A stretch of 64,000 nucleotides of DNA, from assembly GCF_001423185.1 (NCBI RefSeq), contig NZ_LMOB01000001.1, positions 2,463,889 through 2,527,888 on the forward strand. The letters run 5' to 3'. The DNA comes from Plantibacter sp. Leaf314 (GTDB taxonomy: Bacteria > Actinomycetota > Actinomycetes > Actinomycetales > Microbacteriaceae). A program made the position numbers and the translations under genes. The notes under the pieces are model-generated. The model saw nothing but the letters and a program-made list of their open reading frames with translations, did not search any database and was not told the DNA's origin. Shown here piece by piece: positions 33,799-42,451 of the stretch (positions are counted from its first letter, which is position 1; each line of letters starts with the position of its first letter).

Positions 33799-34782
33799 AT
33801 GACCGACACCCGAGCAGACGTCCTGATCCGACCGGCCACCGAGCCTGAGCTGCGCCACCTGCCCGACTGGGCGATGAGTGGCCCGGTGACGACGGTGGCC
33901 TTCGAGCGCTTCGGCGGCGAGGTCGATGCCCGGAACTATCGGCCGGAATGGACCTGGGTCGCCGAGCGGGACGGGCGGATCGTCGGTCACGCGCTCTGGT
34001 GGGGACAGTCCGACGCGTCGAGACCTGCCACCCTCGACCTCCTCGCTGCCGACCCCGAGCTGTCGGCCCCTGAGGTGGTCGGAGCGGCCCTCATCCGCGC
34101 CGGCGTCGACGCGTTCGGCGCCGGCCCGGCACTGGAGTTCAACGTCGACGTCGCTCCGGGGTGGGCGGATGACCCCGGAGCGGTCGCCGCCGTCCGCTGG
34201 CGGGAGGCCGCGGCTCACGGGGGAGGGCTTTCTCGCACCACCGAACGCATCAGCTTCGCGAGGTCGAGCACCGATCCCAGACCCCCGCGCTCGACCCGCC
34301 TGCGCTTCGTCGAAGCCCCGGACGAGCGGTTCCACGAGCTGTTCGCCCAGGTCGCGACCGGGACGCTCGACGCGCACACCCTCGACATGGTCGCCAGCGA
34401 AGGCGTGCAGGCGCTCGCCGACGACGACCTCGCGTTCTACCGCTCCCTGCCCGGGAAGCGCGAGGCGTGGCGGGTCGCCGAACTCCTCGACGGCACGACC
34501 GTCGGGTTCATCATCCCGACCAGGACCGCCTACGACGCGAGCATCAGCTATCTCGGCGTGCTGCCCGACCATCGTGGACACGGGTACGTCCACGACCTCC
34601 TGGCGGAGATGGTCCACGTGCACCACGACGACGGGCAGGACCGGATCGTCGGCACGACCGACGCCGCGAACGTGCCGATGCGGAACGCGTTCGAACGAGC
34701 AGCCTTCTCGGTCACCCGGGTGCGGATCGTGCACGCCCAAGCGGGCGACGGTGCAGAAGGCGACGCGGCCGGACTCGCCTAG
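33799..34782 (+). CDS. GNAT-family N-acetyltransferase
   Basis: 327 residues, twice a normal GNAT, so probably two tandem domains. The C-terminal one has the acetyl-CoA loop ISYLGVLPDHRGHGYVHDLL (about 252-271) with the R/Q-x-x-G-x-G/A pattern as HRGHGY. The N-terminal half (WTWVAERDGRIVGHALWW) keeps the fold but lacks a clear loop. GGAGG precedes the ATG at 33799. Substrate unknown. Confidence 0.82.
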   Translation: MTDTRADVLIRPATEPELRHLPDWAMSGPVTTVAFERFGGEVDARNYRPEWTWVAERDGRIVGHALWWGQSDASRPATLDLLAADPELSAPEVVGAALIRAGVDAFGAGPALEFNVDVAPGWADDPGAVAAVRWREAAAHGGGLSRTTERISFARSSTDPRPPRSTRLRFVEAPDERFHELFAQVATGTLDAHTLDMVASEGVQALADDDLAFYRSLPGKREAWRVAELLDGTTVGFIIPTRTAYDASISYLGVLPDHRGHGYVHDLLAEMVHVHHDDGQDRIVGTTDAANVPMRNAFERAAFSVTRVRIVHAQAGDGAEGDAAGLA

Positions 34783-34908
34783 AGCATGCCCGGTCAGCGG
34801 CGATGGACTCGACCATCGCGGCGTCGCCATCGGACGGTCGCGCATCGCGCCGACCGCAGCCCGGAGATCGTCCTTGTGGCTGATTCGTGCCGGGCGTAGC
34901 TTGACCGC

Positions 34909-35313
34909 ATGAGCCTCTTCATCACCTGCCCGGTCGAGAGCGTCGAACGCGCGACCGCCTTCTACGACGCCCTCGGCTGGACGCGCAACGCGGCGATGTC
35001 CTCCGAGCAGGTGTCCTGCTTCGAGATCGCTCCCGAGCAGTTCGTCATGCTCGGCAGCCGCGAGATGTACGCCGGGGTCGGTGGCACCGAGGACCTCATC
35101 GGCGGACCGGACACGCCGTCGAAGGTCACGGTCTCGTTCGACCTCGGCAGCCGGGAAGCGGTCGACGAACTCGTCGAGCGTGCTGGCGCCGCGGGCGGAC
35201 GGGTCGGCGACACCGACGACTACCTGTTCATGTACCAGCGCCAGTTCGACGACCCGGACGGCTACCACTACTCACCGTTCTGGATGAAGCCGGACACCGA
35301 GCCGACCGCCTGA
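34909..35313 (+). CDS. VOC-family protein
   Basis: 134 residues opening FITCPVESVERATAFYDALGW, the usual first VOC helix. A late block has QFDDPDGYHYSPFWM, typical of PhnB/glyoxalase-like proteins. Its last 46 bases overlap the convergent gene ending at 35268. Substrate unknown. Confidence 0.85.
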   Translation: MSLFITCPVESVERATAFYDALGWTRNAAMSSEQVSCFEIAPEQFVMLGSREMYAGVGGTEDLIGGPDTPSKVTVSFDLGSREAVDELVERAGAAGGRVGDTDDYLFMYQRQFDDPDGYHYSPFWMKPDTEPTA

Positions 35314-35792
35314 GCGACCCCACCTCGACACGGTACGGCGAGCAGGTCTCCAGCCACGAGGTCTCGCGGGAGCTGCACGAACGGCTCGTCGCCCGCCGGA
35401 TCGAACGCGGACTCGTTGTCGAGGCGGAAGGCGACGGAGTGCGTCGTGGACGCCCGGCCGATCAAGCGGAGTTCCGACCAGCACGCGTCGGTTTCCGACA
35501 GGCGGGCGTCGAGGGTGAGGTGATGGCCGTCCTCGCCGACGGCTACCGCGACGACGCGGGTGACGATCACGGAGGTCTGCTCGGTGGAGGACGGACACCC
35601 GCCGGTGCCCGGGATCACCGCTGCCGCGGTGTGGACGCACGGCGTTCCCCGCCGCGCGACCAGGAGCAGCATCGGGACGTCGGCGACGATCACGTCCGTG
35701 GTGCTGAGGCTGGTGTGTGCCGGCCAACGGTCGGGGACGAACGGGTCCGGGATGCTGCGGCGGAGCGAGGGCAGGATGGTCGTGAGGGTCAT
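35268..35792 (-). CDS. Hypothetical protein
   Basis: 174 residues from ATG 35792. Opening MTLTTILPSLRRSIPDPF is followed by ADVPMLLLVARRGTPCVHTAAAV and VIVTRVVAVAVGEDGHHL. It has a regular protein-like pattern and third-position GC like its neighbours, but no motif I can name. The 46-base overlap with the VOC gene is tail to tail. The opposite frame 35439-35888 is a shadow. Confidence 0.6.
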   Translation of the reverse strand: MTLTTILPSLRRSIPDPFVPDRWPAHTSLSTTDVIVADVPMLLLVARRGTPCVHTAAAVIPGTGGCPSSTEQTSVIVTRVVAVAVGEDGHHLTLDARLSETDACWSELRLIGRASTTHSVAFRLDNESAFDPAGDEPFVQLPRDLVAGDLLAVPCRGGVAQAVGSVSGFIQNGE

Positions 35793-35915
35793 GACGACCG
35801 GTCTACGCCTCACCGACCCGTCGGATGCCGGTCCTCACGGGATCCATACGTCGATGAGCGGAACCCCGACGTTCTCCTCACGCTCTGAACTCAGGACTCG
35901 AGCGTGGCCAGCGAA

Positions 35916-36131
35916 CTATGAGGGTTCGCCGTCCTCGTGCACCGGTCGCTGCGCCGCTCGACGCCGGCGGTCGTCGCGCCACCTGAGGAGGGTCATCGCC
36001 AGGTTGAGGGCGAGGAGCGAGAGGGCGGCGAGCTTCAACGGGAGCGGCATGGACGGGTTCAAGCCAAGGATCAGCGCGAGAACACCGAGGAACCCGAGCC
36101 GGACCCAGGGTGCCGCAGCCGCGTTCTTCAT
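35916..36131 (-). CDS. Small membrane protein
   Basis: 71 residues with two hydrophobic helices (about 10-26 and 30-48) and a strongly basic tail RWRDDRRRRAAQR. Function unknown. Confidence 0.65.
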   Translation of the reverse strand: MKNAAAAPWVRLGFLGVLALILGLNPSMPLPLKLAALSLLALNLAMTLLRWRDDRRRRAAQRPVHEDGEPS

Positions 36132-36256
36132 CCGGCCACTCTAGCCGCAGGCTTCCGGCGGCGAGTCGCGCTCGCAGTGTGCCCCGCACGCTGAGCTGCC
36201 CATGACGTGAAGGAACCGCTGGCGACGACCGGCCGGGACGACCTAGGCTGACGTCC

Positions 36257-36469
36257 ATGCCACCGCCGCCCATGAGCAGGACCCGTTCCACCCTCCTGCT
36301 CGCTGCGGCGGCGCTGCTGACCGTCGCCGGGCTCGCGCAGCTCGTGTTGTGCCTCATCGACTGGTCCGGTGAGGCCGGCGACGTGTTCCAGCTGGTGCTC
36401 GCCGCGGTGCAGTTCGTGTGCGGGCTGATCGCGTTCATCCTCACCGCGCGTCGTCGTTCTCGGTCGTGA
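36257..36469 (+). CDS. Small membrane protein
   Basis: 70 residues, two hydrophobic helices (about 12-32 and 40-63) and a basic end ARRRSRS. Divergent from the other small membrane protein at 36131. Function unknown. Confidence 0.65.
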   Translation: MPPPPMSRTRSTLLLAAAALLTVAGLAQLVLCLIDWSGEAGDVFQLVLAAVQFVCGLIAFILTARRRSRS

Positions 36470-36518
36470 TCGCGAGTGGTTTCGGCAACCCCTGCTGACC
36501 GCGAGTCGCGGGCCCCCG

Positions 36519-37280
36519 TCAGTCGATGGTGTGGCCGCCGTTGACGGTGATGCGCTGGCCCGTGATGAACCCGGTCCGGTCGGAGGCGAGGAACGCGACG
36601 GTGTCGGCGATGTCGTCGATCGTGCCCATGCGCCCCATCGGCACCTCGGCCAGGTACGCGGCGATGTCGTCCGCTGACGCATCAGCGTGACGCTCGACGG
36701 GGATCCACCCGGGGGCGACCAGGTTCACGGTGATGCCGTTCGGCCCGAGCTCGCGCGCCCACGACCTGGTCAACCCGAGCTGGGCACCCTTCGCCGCGAC
36801 GTAGGCGGACATCTCGGGGAGCGCTCGCTCGAACATGTCCGAGCCGATCTGGATGATCCGGCCGAACCGCTGCTCCCGCATGTGCGGGGCGATGGCCCGC
36901 ACGAGCAGCGTCGGACTCTTCACGAAGAACGCCAACTGGGCGACGTGGTCGTCCCAGCCGAGCCGGTCGATCGGCACCGACGGTTGGGGGCCGGTGGCAT
37001 TGGCGACGAGCACGGAGATGGGCGCGGCTGCCTCAGTGATGCGCTCGACGAGCGAGGCCACCGACTCCTCGTCCGTCACGTCCGCGCTGAACGCCTCGGC
37101 TGCACCACCGGCCTGCCGGATCGATTCGACGACGTCAGCCGCCTGTTCGGCACCTGATCGGTAGTTCACGGCGACGAAATACCCGTCAGCACCCAGCCGA
37201 CGGGCGATCCCCGCACCAAGCCCTCTCGACGCACCGGTCACCAGTGCGACTCGTTGACCCGCGAACCCGTGTGAGGTCAT
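36519..37280 (-). CDS. Short-chain dehydrogenase/reductase (FabG-like)
   Basis: 253 residues. NAD(P)-binding TGASRGLGAGI (about 14-24), catalytic Ser in IQIGSDMF, Tyr and Lys in YVAAKGAQ (the YxxxK site), and the FabG-like end GRMGTIDDIADTVAFLAS then ITVNGGHTID. The NNAG motif is changed to ANAT. Start ATG 37280. Substrate unknown; 3-oxoacyl-ACP-reductase-like. Confidence 0.9.
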   Translation of the reverse strand: MTSHGFAGQRVALVTGASRGLGAGIARRLGADGYFVAVNYRSGAEQAADVVESIRQAGGAAEAFSADVTDEESVASLVERITEAAAPISVLVANATGPQPSVPIDRLGWDDHVAQLAFFVKSPTLLVRAIAPHMREQRFGRIIQIGSDMFERALPEMSAYVAAKGAQLGLTRSWARELGPNGITVNLVAPGWIPVERHADASADDIAAYLAEVPMGRMGTIDDIADTVAFLASDRTGFITGQRITVNGGHTID

Positions 37281-37456
37281 CGCCGTGCTCCGTTCGATCG
37301 TCGGCTCGAACGCCGATGGATGGGACGCCATTCCGCGCTGCCGTCCAGAGTTGGCGTCGCGTCTGCCCTGACCTTCCCGAGGATAGTCGGCCGTTCGACC
37401 GGGTCGACGCCCGACGACATGACGCGGCCACCACCAACGGGCACTACCGTCGAGGG

Positions 37457-38065
37457 ATGCGCCCTGCTCCCCGCTCCACCGGCAGCCTCCGTGTCGCCCA
37501 GGTGGTCTCGGAGGTCTTCGGGCCCGCGCCGCTCCTGACGTTCGCACTGGTCCAGGCCGGTGTCGGCACCGCGCCGCACGGCGTCTGGACGGCCCTGCTC
37601 GCCTCGCTGCTGATCGCGGTCCTGCCCTACGCGGCGCTCATCCTCTTGGCGCGCTCCGGGCGGGTCAGCGGGCGGTTCGTCTCCGAGCGACGGCAGCGGG
37701 GACCGATCCTCGCGTGCGTGCTCGTGTCCGTGCTGCTGGGCGTGTCACTGCTCGTCTGGCTCGGCGCAGACGCCGGGTTGCTGGCCGTCGGCATCGCCGC
37801 GATCATCGGCTTGCTCGTCGTCACGGCGGTGAACCTGGTGTGGAAGTTGTCGATCCACGCGGCGATCGCGGCCTTCGTCGCCATCCTGCAGTTCGGGTCC
37901 CTGCCCGTGGGGCTCGCCGCGGCGCTGCTCCTCGTGCCGCTCGTCGTCGGCTGGGCTCGCGTCCGCGAGGGGGCGCACACGACGGCGCAGGTCGTCGCAG
38001 GGTTCGGTGCCGGTGGTGCGGTCTTCCTCGCGTATCTGCCGATCCTCGCCGCGCTCCAGGGGTAG
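37457..38065 (+). CDS. Membrane protein related to PAP2 phosphatases
   Basis: 202 residues, six hydrophobic segments. SIHAAIAAF (about 136-144) and ARVREGAHTTAQVVAGF (about 172-188) recall the PAP2 motifs SGH and SRxxxxxHxxxD, keeping both His and the Arg but not the Asp. Such proteins hydrolyse lipid phosphates or bind them. ATG 37457; longer upstream frames are shadows of the SDR gene. Confidence 0.75.
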   Translation: MRPAPRSTGSLRVAQVVSEVFGPAPLLTFALVQAGVGTAPHGVWTALLASLLIAVLPYAALILLARSGRVSGRFVSERRQRGPILACVLVSVLLGVSLLVWLGADAGLLAVGIAAIIGLLVVTAVNLVWKLSIHAAIAAFVAILQFGSLPVGLAAALLLVPLVVGWARVREGAHTTAQVVAGFGAGGAVFLAYLPILAALQG

Positions 38066-38230
38066 CGGGAGCTGTACCCCGGTTTCGTCTCGATCGACGA
38101 AAGACGTGGCCGGCCTCGACGTGACGTGGAACGGCACCGCCCAGGACACGGTCGGTGTGCACGTGCCGGGCTGGAGCCGACCGCTCCCGGTGTGAACCGA
38201 TCGGCGGTTGCTCGCGGGGCCCAGGCGCGC

Positions 38231-38491
38231 CTACTCGGCTCGGTCGGGCCGAGGGTGCGTCCGGCGACGTCGACGAGCGCGGACGAACTGCACGAGCGCG
38301 ATCGTCGAGGCCGCGACCAGGACCGCGATGATGATCCACGTGCGGAGGGCGGCGGGAGAGGACGCGACGTCGACGCCGAACGCCAGTAGTGCGACGGCGG
38401 ACACCAGGACGACCCGCACCGCCCAGTTCTTCAGGAGCCAGTCGCTGACGCGATCGACCCCGGCGGTCTCATCCCAGTCCCGGTACCCCAT
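38231..38491 (-). CDS. Small membrane protein
   Basis: 86 residues, two hydrophobic helices (about 26-42 and 50-68) and an Arg-rich tail. Divergent from the lipoprotein gene at 38537. Function unknown. Confidence 0.65.
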   Translation of the reverse strand: MGYRDWDETAGVDRVSDWLLKNWAVRVVLVSAVALLAFGVDVASSPAALRTWIIIAVLVAASTIALVQFVRARRRRRTHPRPDRAE

Positions 38492-38536
38492 GCGCGCAGC
38501 CTACGCGGGCCAGACCTTCGTGGTAGGAAGGTCCCC

Positions 38537-39004
38537 ATGCGCCGCGCCGTCAGCACTCTCCTCGCCATCTGCATCGTCGGTGCCCTCGCGGGGTGTGGAG
38601 CGTTCCAACGAGGGCCCAGCTACGAGTCCGCCAAGGCGGCGGCGGTCTCCCTGCGTCAGGAGTTCGAAGCGACGTTGCCGGACGGAGCGTCGACGGTGAG
38701 CGAGGACGAGGTCGACGTCGCATGTAACGGCGGTGCCGTCGAGTTCAACGGCATCGTCACGGTGAGCGTCGCGGAGGATTTCGACCGGAACGCCTGGTTG
38801 GACGAAGCTGCCGCGATGTATGCCGACCGAGCGGCGTGGAGGGTCGAGAAGAAGGTCGCAGCCGACAACTCCTCGGACGCCACCACCGCCGTCTCGTTCT
38901 TCTCCGAGAACGGCTACTACATGCGTCTTGGCGAGTTCGCGACAACGCCCGAGTGGGGGCCGGTCATCGTGCTGTCCGCATCCGGTCCGTGTGTGCGTCG
39001 CTGA
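38537..39004 (+). CDS. Putative lipoprotein, paralogue of the one at 20625
   Basis: 155 residues. Signal with lipobox GALAGC (Cys about 22). AWLDEAAAMYADRAAWRVEKK, AVSFFSENGYYMRL and VLSASGPC closely match the protein at 20625. Both genes face a small membrane-protein gene. Exported and lipid-anchored; function unknown. Confidence 0.82.
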   Translation: MRRAVSTLLAICIVGALAGCGAFQRGPSYESAKAAAVSLRQEFEATLPDGASTVSEDEVDVACNGGAVEFNGIVTVSVAEDFDRNAWLDEAAAMYADRAAWRVEKKVAADNSSDATTAVSFFSENGYYMRLGEFATTPEWGPVIVLSASGPCVRR

Positions 39005-39071
39005 GTCGAGCGTCCGTCCACGCCCGTTGAGCGGCAAAGTGGGCGACTTCCGCTGATCGGGCGGTCGCCGC

Positions 39072-40127
39072 TCAGCGGAACGTCGCGAGCCAGTCCGTGA
39101 CCGCGGCCTGCAGCTGCGTGTCGTCGACGACGGTGTCCGGCTGGATCGGGACCCCGTACCGTTTGCCGGTGCGATCGGCGTCGACGGCGACGGTCAGGTT
39201 CACCACCGCTCCGTCGTAGAGGCGGAGCGGCTGGTTGGCGGTGCTGAAGCCGTAACTCGGCTGCCCGAACACGTGCACGTCCGCTTGGCCGATGAACGCG
39301 ATCGCGACCGCTTCGGCGGAGCTGCCGGTCATCCCGTCGATCAGCACGGCGATGGGGCCGTCCACCTTCTGCTGCGGACTCGTCGCCGCGGCCTGCTGCG
39401 CACCATCCGAGGAGACCGTGCCGCCGTCCACCGATACCACGGTGGATCGGTCGACGGCTTCGAACGTCTCGACCGTGCCGTCGTCCAACAGCGGTGCGAC
39501 GGCCGCGAGCATCGGCCAGACGTTGCCGCCGTGGTTGTCGCGGAGGTCGACGACCCAGTCGGTCGTGCTGCGCGCCGCGTCTGCGATGGCGGTCGTCACC
39601 GTGTCGATGTACCGCTGGCCGAAGGAGTCCGGCCCCGTCCCGCCGCCGATCAGGGTCGGCAGGCGGATGGTCGTCACGCCGTCGGTGCTGGTCACGGTCG
39701 GGAGCTCGTTGTCCGCTTCGTTCCCGGAGGATGGCCCGAACTGCTCCGCGGCCGCAGCGGGATCGGCGAACGTCGTGTGGGGGCCGCCCAGTCCGGATGC
39801 CGCTGCGGCGAGCGGCCCATAGGTGTCGGTGTACACGTCGGCGTCGGCGACCTCGGAGAGCACTCGCGCCCGGACCTCCGCGTACCGCTTCGGCGTCGCC
39901 TCGATGCCCTGGCGCATGCCGTCGAGCGCGACCTCCGCGTAGGTCTGCGGCGACGGCGGGACGAGGTAGATCCCGAACGACCGCAGGAGCGGTGCGGCGA
40001 CGATCGCGCCACCCACGATCACCGCGAGGAGCGACGCCGCGACGACGCCGACGATGCGGCCCCGTCGTCGTCTCCGCCCGGTGATCGGCTGCTGCAGGGG
40101 AGGGTGGTGACGGGTGGTTCGGGGCAT
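39072..40127 (-). CDS. S41-family (C-terminal-processing-like) serine peptidase
   Basis: 351 residues. Basic start and one hydrophobic helix (about 24-46) anchor it with the enzyme outside. The peptidase part has VVDLRDNHGGNVWPM (about 179-193), the nucleophile region MTGSSAEAVAIAF (about 262-274) and GQPSYGFSTANQPL, marks of S41. There is no PDZ domain. Substrate unknown. Confidence 0.85.
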   Translation of the reverse strand: MPRTTRHHPPLQQPITGRRRRRGRIVGVVAASLLAVIVGGAIVAAPLLRSFGIYLVPPSPQTYAEVALDGMRQGIEATPKRYAEVRARVLSEVADADVYTDTYGPLAAAASGLGGPHTTFADPAAAAEQFGPSSGNEADNELPTVTSTDGVTTIRLPTLIGGGTGPDSFGQRYIDTVTTAIADAARSTTDWVVDLRDNHGGNVWPMLAAVAPLLDDGTVETFEAVDRSTVVSVDGGTVSSDGAQQAAATSPQQKVDGPIAVLIDGMTGSSAEAVAIAFIGQADVHVFGQPSYGFSTANQPLRLYDGAVVNLTVAVDADRTGKRYGVPIQPDTVVDDTQLQAAVTDWLATFR

Positions 40128-40231
40128 GCTTCCACGCTACGAACCGCTGCCGCCCGAGGCGTCCGTCCGCAGGACGATCCCGCCTCGTGGACGTCATCCG
40201 CGGGCGGGATCGTGGTGCGGCGGTTCGGCGG

Positions 40232-40459
40232 TCAACGCCAGTAGCCGTTCGCTGCGGCGACGGTCTGGAAGTTGATCGCGATCACCTGGGAGGCGCCCAT
40301 CAGGCTGTCGGCGTTCTCCGCATAGGCGACCCGCAGACGTGCGCGGACGTCCGCGTCAGGCTGGGTCATCTTGACGCCGGTTCTCGACAGCTTGATGGCG
40401 AGCGCATAGCCATCCTCCGGTGTGGCGGCCAGCAGGGTGGGGAGCCAGGATTCGGTCAT
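40232..40459 (-). CDS. Small hypothetical protein
   Basis: 75 residues from ATG 40459 (MTESWLPTLL). The helical part has GYALAIKLSR, ARLRVAYAENADSLMG and QVIAINFQTVAAANGYWR. No family recognised. It follows the AhpD-like gene by 14 bases, probably in one transcript. Confidence 0.6.
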   Translation of the reverse strand: MTESWLPTLLAATPEDGYALAIKLSRTGVKMTQPDADVRARLRVAYAENADSLMGASQVIAINFQTVAAANGYWR

Positions 40460-40473
40460 CGGGACCACCCCGC

Positions 40474-41022
40474 TCAGGCTGCAGGGCGAAGCGCCACGGT
40501 CGGGAAGTCGACCGGCACCTCGAGCGCGACGTTGAGGTAGTTCGTGAACAGGTTCAGGGCGACCTGGCCCACGATCTCGACGATCTGCTCGTCGGTGACG
40601 CCGTGCGAGCGCAGCGCTTCGACGTCGGAGGACGGGACCTGACCCCGGAGCTCGACGAGCCGCAGCGCGAAGGCGAGGATGGCGGCGGTCTTCGGGTCGT
40701 GGGACTGCCCGGTCTGCGCAGCCGCCATGGCGTCACGGCTGACACCGGCCTTCCGGCCGAGCGCGGAGTGCGCGGCGAGGCAGTACTCGCAGGAGTTGCG
40801 GTTGGCGACGGCGACGGCGATCTGCTCGCCGAGGGCTGCGCCGAGCGAGCTGCTCGCGCCGAACGCGCCGAAGGCCGACCACATGCTCGTCAGGGCAGCG
40901 GGCGAGTTCGCGACGGTCTTGAACATTGCCGGAACGGTGCCGAAGGCGGCGCGGATCTGGTCGAGCTGCTCCTTGGTGGTTCCGGTCGCGGTCTCGGGAT
41001 CGACGAGGGGGATGAGTGACAT
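40474..41022 (-). CDS. Carboxymuconolactone decarboxylase/AhpD-like protein
   Basis: 182 residues, all-helical AhpD fold. The redox site CEYCLAAHS (Cys-x-x-Cys then His) is complete, which points to an alkylhydroperoxidase-type peroxidase rather than a true lactone decarboxylase. PLVDPETATGTTKEQLDQI at the start is typical. ATG 41022. Divergent from an AraC-type gene that probably controls it. Confidence 0.88.
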   Translation of the reverse strand: MSLIPLVDPETATGTTKEQLDQIRAAFGTVPAMFKTVANSPAALTSMWSAFGAFGASSSLGAALGEQIAVAVANRNSCEYCLAAHSALGRKAGVSRDAMAAAQTGQSHDPKTAAILAFALRLVELRGQVPSSDVEALRSHGVTDEQIVEIVGQVALNLFTNYLNVALEVPVDFPTVALRPAA

Positions 41023-41105
41023 GGCTGGGTTCCTCTTCTGACTGGCCCGGTGTCTCCGGGGGTGATCCCATCCTGCGCGCCGACACCGGACGATTCGTTG
41101 CAATA

Positions 41106-41132
41106 CGTCTGGACTTCGGTGCAGATCGTCTG
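41106..41132. promoter_or_regulatory. CGTCTG direct repeats, probable AraC site
   Basis: CGTCTG at 41106-41111 and 41127-41132, 21 bases apart, two helical turns on the same face. This is the usual geometry of an AraC-family dimer site. It lies in the gap between the AhpD-like gene and the divergent AraC gene. Confidence 0.5.
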
Positions 41133-41145
41133 AGATGCTGGCGGT

Positions 41146-42036
41146 ATGTACCCCGTGGACCGCCTGTCGTCGATGCTCGAACAGTTCCGGATCCGGGCGA
41201 GCCTCTTCCACGCGGGCCCGCTGTGCGGCGTCACCACGTTCGCGGCGAGCCCCGGGCGCGGCTTCCTGCACGTGCTCCGCGACGGCGAGATGACCGTCAC
41301 GCATCAGCACGCCGACGGCCGGATGGAGACCGTCGAGGTCGATCGCCCGAGCCTGCTGTTCTACCCGAGGCCGCTGGAACACGCCTTCCACAACGCGCCG
41401 ACCGAGGACTCCGAATTCGCCTGCGCCACCATCGACGTCGAGGGCGGTGCCACACATCCGCTCCTCCTCGCGTTGCCGCCGGTCGTCGTGATCCCGCTCG
41501 ACGCAGTGACAACGCTCCGGCCCGCCCTCGATCTCCTCTTCACCGAGGTCGACGCCGGTGCCTGCGGGCAGCGGGTCATCGTCGACCGGCTGTTCGAGGT
41601 GGTCCTCATGCAACTGTTCCGCTGGATGCTCGACCACACGGACGAGGTCGGGTTGCCGGCGGGCCTCCTCACCGGGCTGGCGGATCCCGCGCTGGCACGC
41701 ACGCTCGTCGCCATCCACGAGGCGCCGGGTGAGCCGTGGACGTTGACGTCGATGGCGGAGGAGGCACGGCTGTCGAGAAGCACGTTCGCGGCTCGGTTCG
41801 CCGCGCTGGTCGGGATGCCTCCCGCCGAGTACCTCACCAGCTGGCGCGTGACGCTCGCGCAGGGCATGCTCCGTGCCGGGGAGCCGGTCGGCCGCACCGC
41901 CTCGCGCCTCGGGTACGCCAGTGCGCCGGCGTTCTCGCGCGCCTTCTCGCAGCGCGTCGGGTCATCGCCGCGGGCCTGGTCGGCCTCCGCGCTGTCGGCT
42001 GACGCGGTGGCCGTGCGGCCGTGCGGGCTGGCATGA
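41146..42036 (+). CDS. AraC-family regulator with cupin sensor domain
   Basis: 296 residues. The N-terminal AraC_binding_6-type cupin has DGEMTVTHQHADGR and SLLFYPRPLEHAFHN. The C-terminal pair of helix-turn-helices has SMAEEARLSRSTFAARFAAL and VGRTASRLGYASAPAFSRAF. It faces the AhpD-like gene. Effector unknown. Confidence 0.9.
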   Translation: MYPVDRLSSMLEQFRIRASLFHAGPLCGVTTFAASPGRGFLHVLRDGEMTVTHQHADGRMETVEVDRPSLLFYPRPLEHAFHNAPTEDSEFACATIDVEGGATHPLLLALPPVVVIPLDAVTTLRPALDLLFTEVDAGACGQRVIVDRLFEVVLMQLFRWMLDHTDEVGLPAGLLTGLADPALARTLVAIHEAPGEPWTLTSMAEEARLSRSTFAARFAALVGMPPAEYLTSWRVTLAQGMLRAGEPVGRTASRLGYASAPAFSRAFSQRVGSSPRAWSASALSADAVAVRPCGLA

Positions 42037-42043
42037 TGCCACG

Positions 42044-42451
42044 ATGAGAAGCCACCACGTCAGTCGGGTCATCGCCGCGTCGCCGGAAGCCGTCTACGAC
42101 TACGCCTCGGACGTCGACAACCTCCCGCGCTGGGCCGCCGGGCTCGCGCAGGCCGCGGTGGTGCGCGAGGGCGACTCACTGTTCGTCGAATCGCCGATGG
42201 GCCGCGTGGAGGTCCGGTTCGTCGAGCGCAATCGGTTCGGTGTGCTCGATCACGACGTCACGCTGCCCACGGGCACGGTGGTCACGAACCCCGTCCGGGT
42301 CCTGTCGCACCCGGACGGTGCGGAGGTCGTCTTCACGGTCCGCCAGATCGAGCTCGACGATGACGAGTTCGCCCGCGACATCGAGCTCGTCGCGAAAGAC
42401 CTCGAGCGACTCGACCAGCAGATCACCGGGACCGATCGTCCTCGTCCATGA
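42044..42451 (+). CDS. SRPBCC (polyketide cyclase-like) protein
   Basis: 135 residues. The opening SRVIAASPEAVYDYASDVDNLPRWAAG is typical of START/SRPBCC ligand-binding folds. Seven bases after the AraC gene, and its stop overlaps the start of the beta-lactamase gene (ATGA, 42448-42451), so the three may be one transcript. Ligand unknown. Confidence 0.85.
   Translation: MRSHHVSRVIAASPEAVYDYASDVDNLPRWAAGLAQAAVVREGDSLFVESPMGRVEVRFVERNRFGVLDHDVTLPTGTVVTNPVRVLSHPDGAEVVFTVRQIELDDDEFARDIELVAKDLERLDQQITGTDRPRP

Noticed and set aside
34800..34819. Hairpin GCGATGG...CCATCGC after the GNAT gene as terminator
   Set aside because: The stem is short and no T run follows; too weak to call.
35439..35888. 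149-codon plus-strand gene
   Set aside because: The opposite strand (35268-35792) has the better protein pattern; this frame is Arg/Asp/Gly-rich.
39050..39078. Hairpin CCGCTGA...TCAGCGG as a bidirectional terminator
   Set aside because: Only 7 bp of stem with a 15-base loop and no T run; it also overlaps the end of the S41 peptidase gene.
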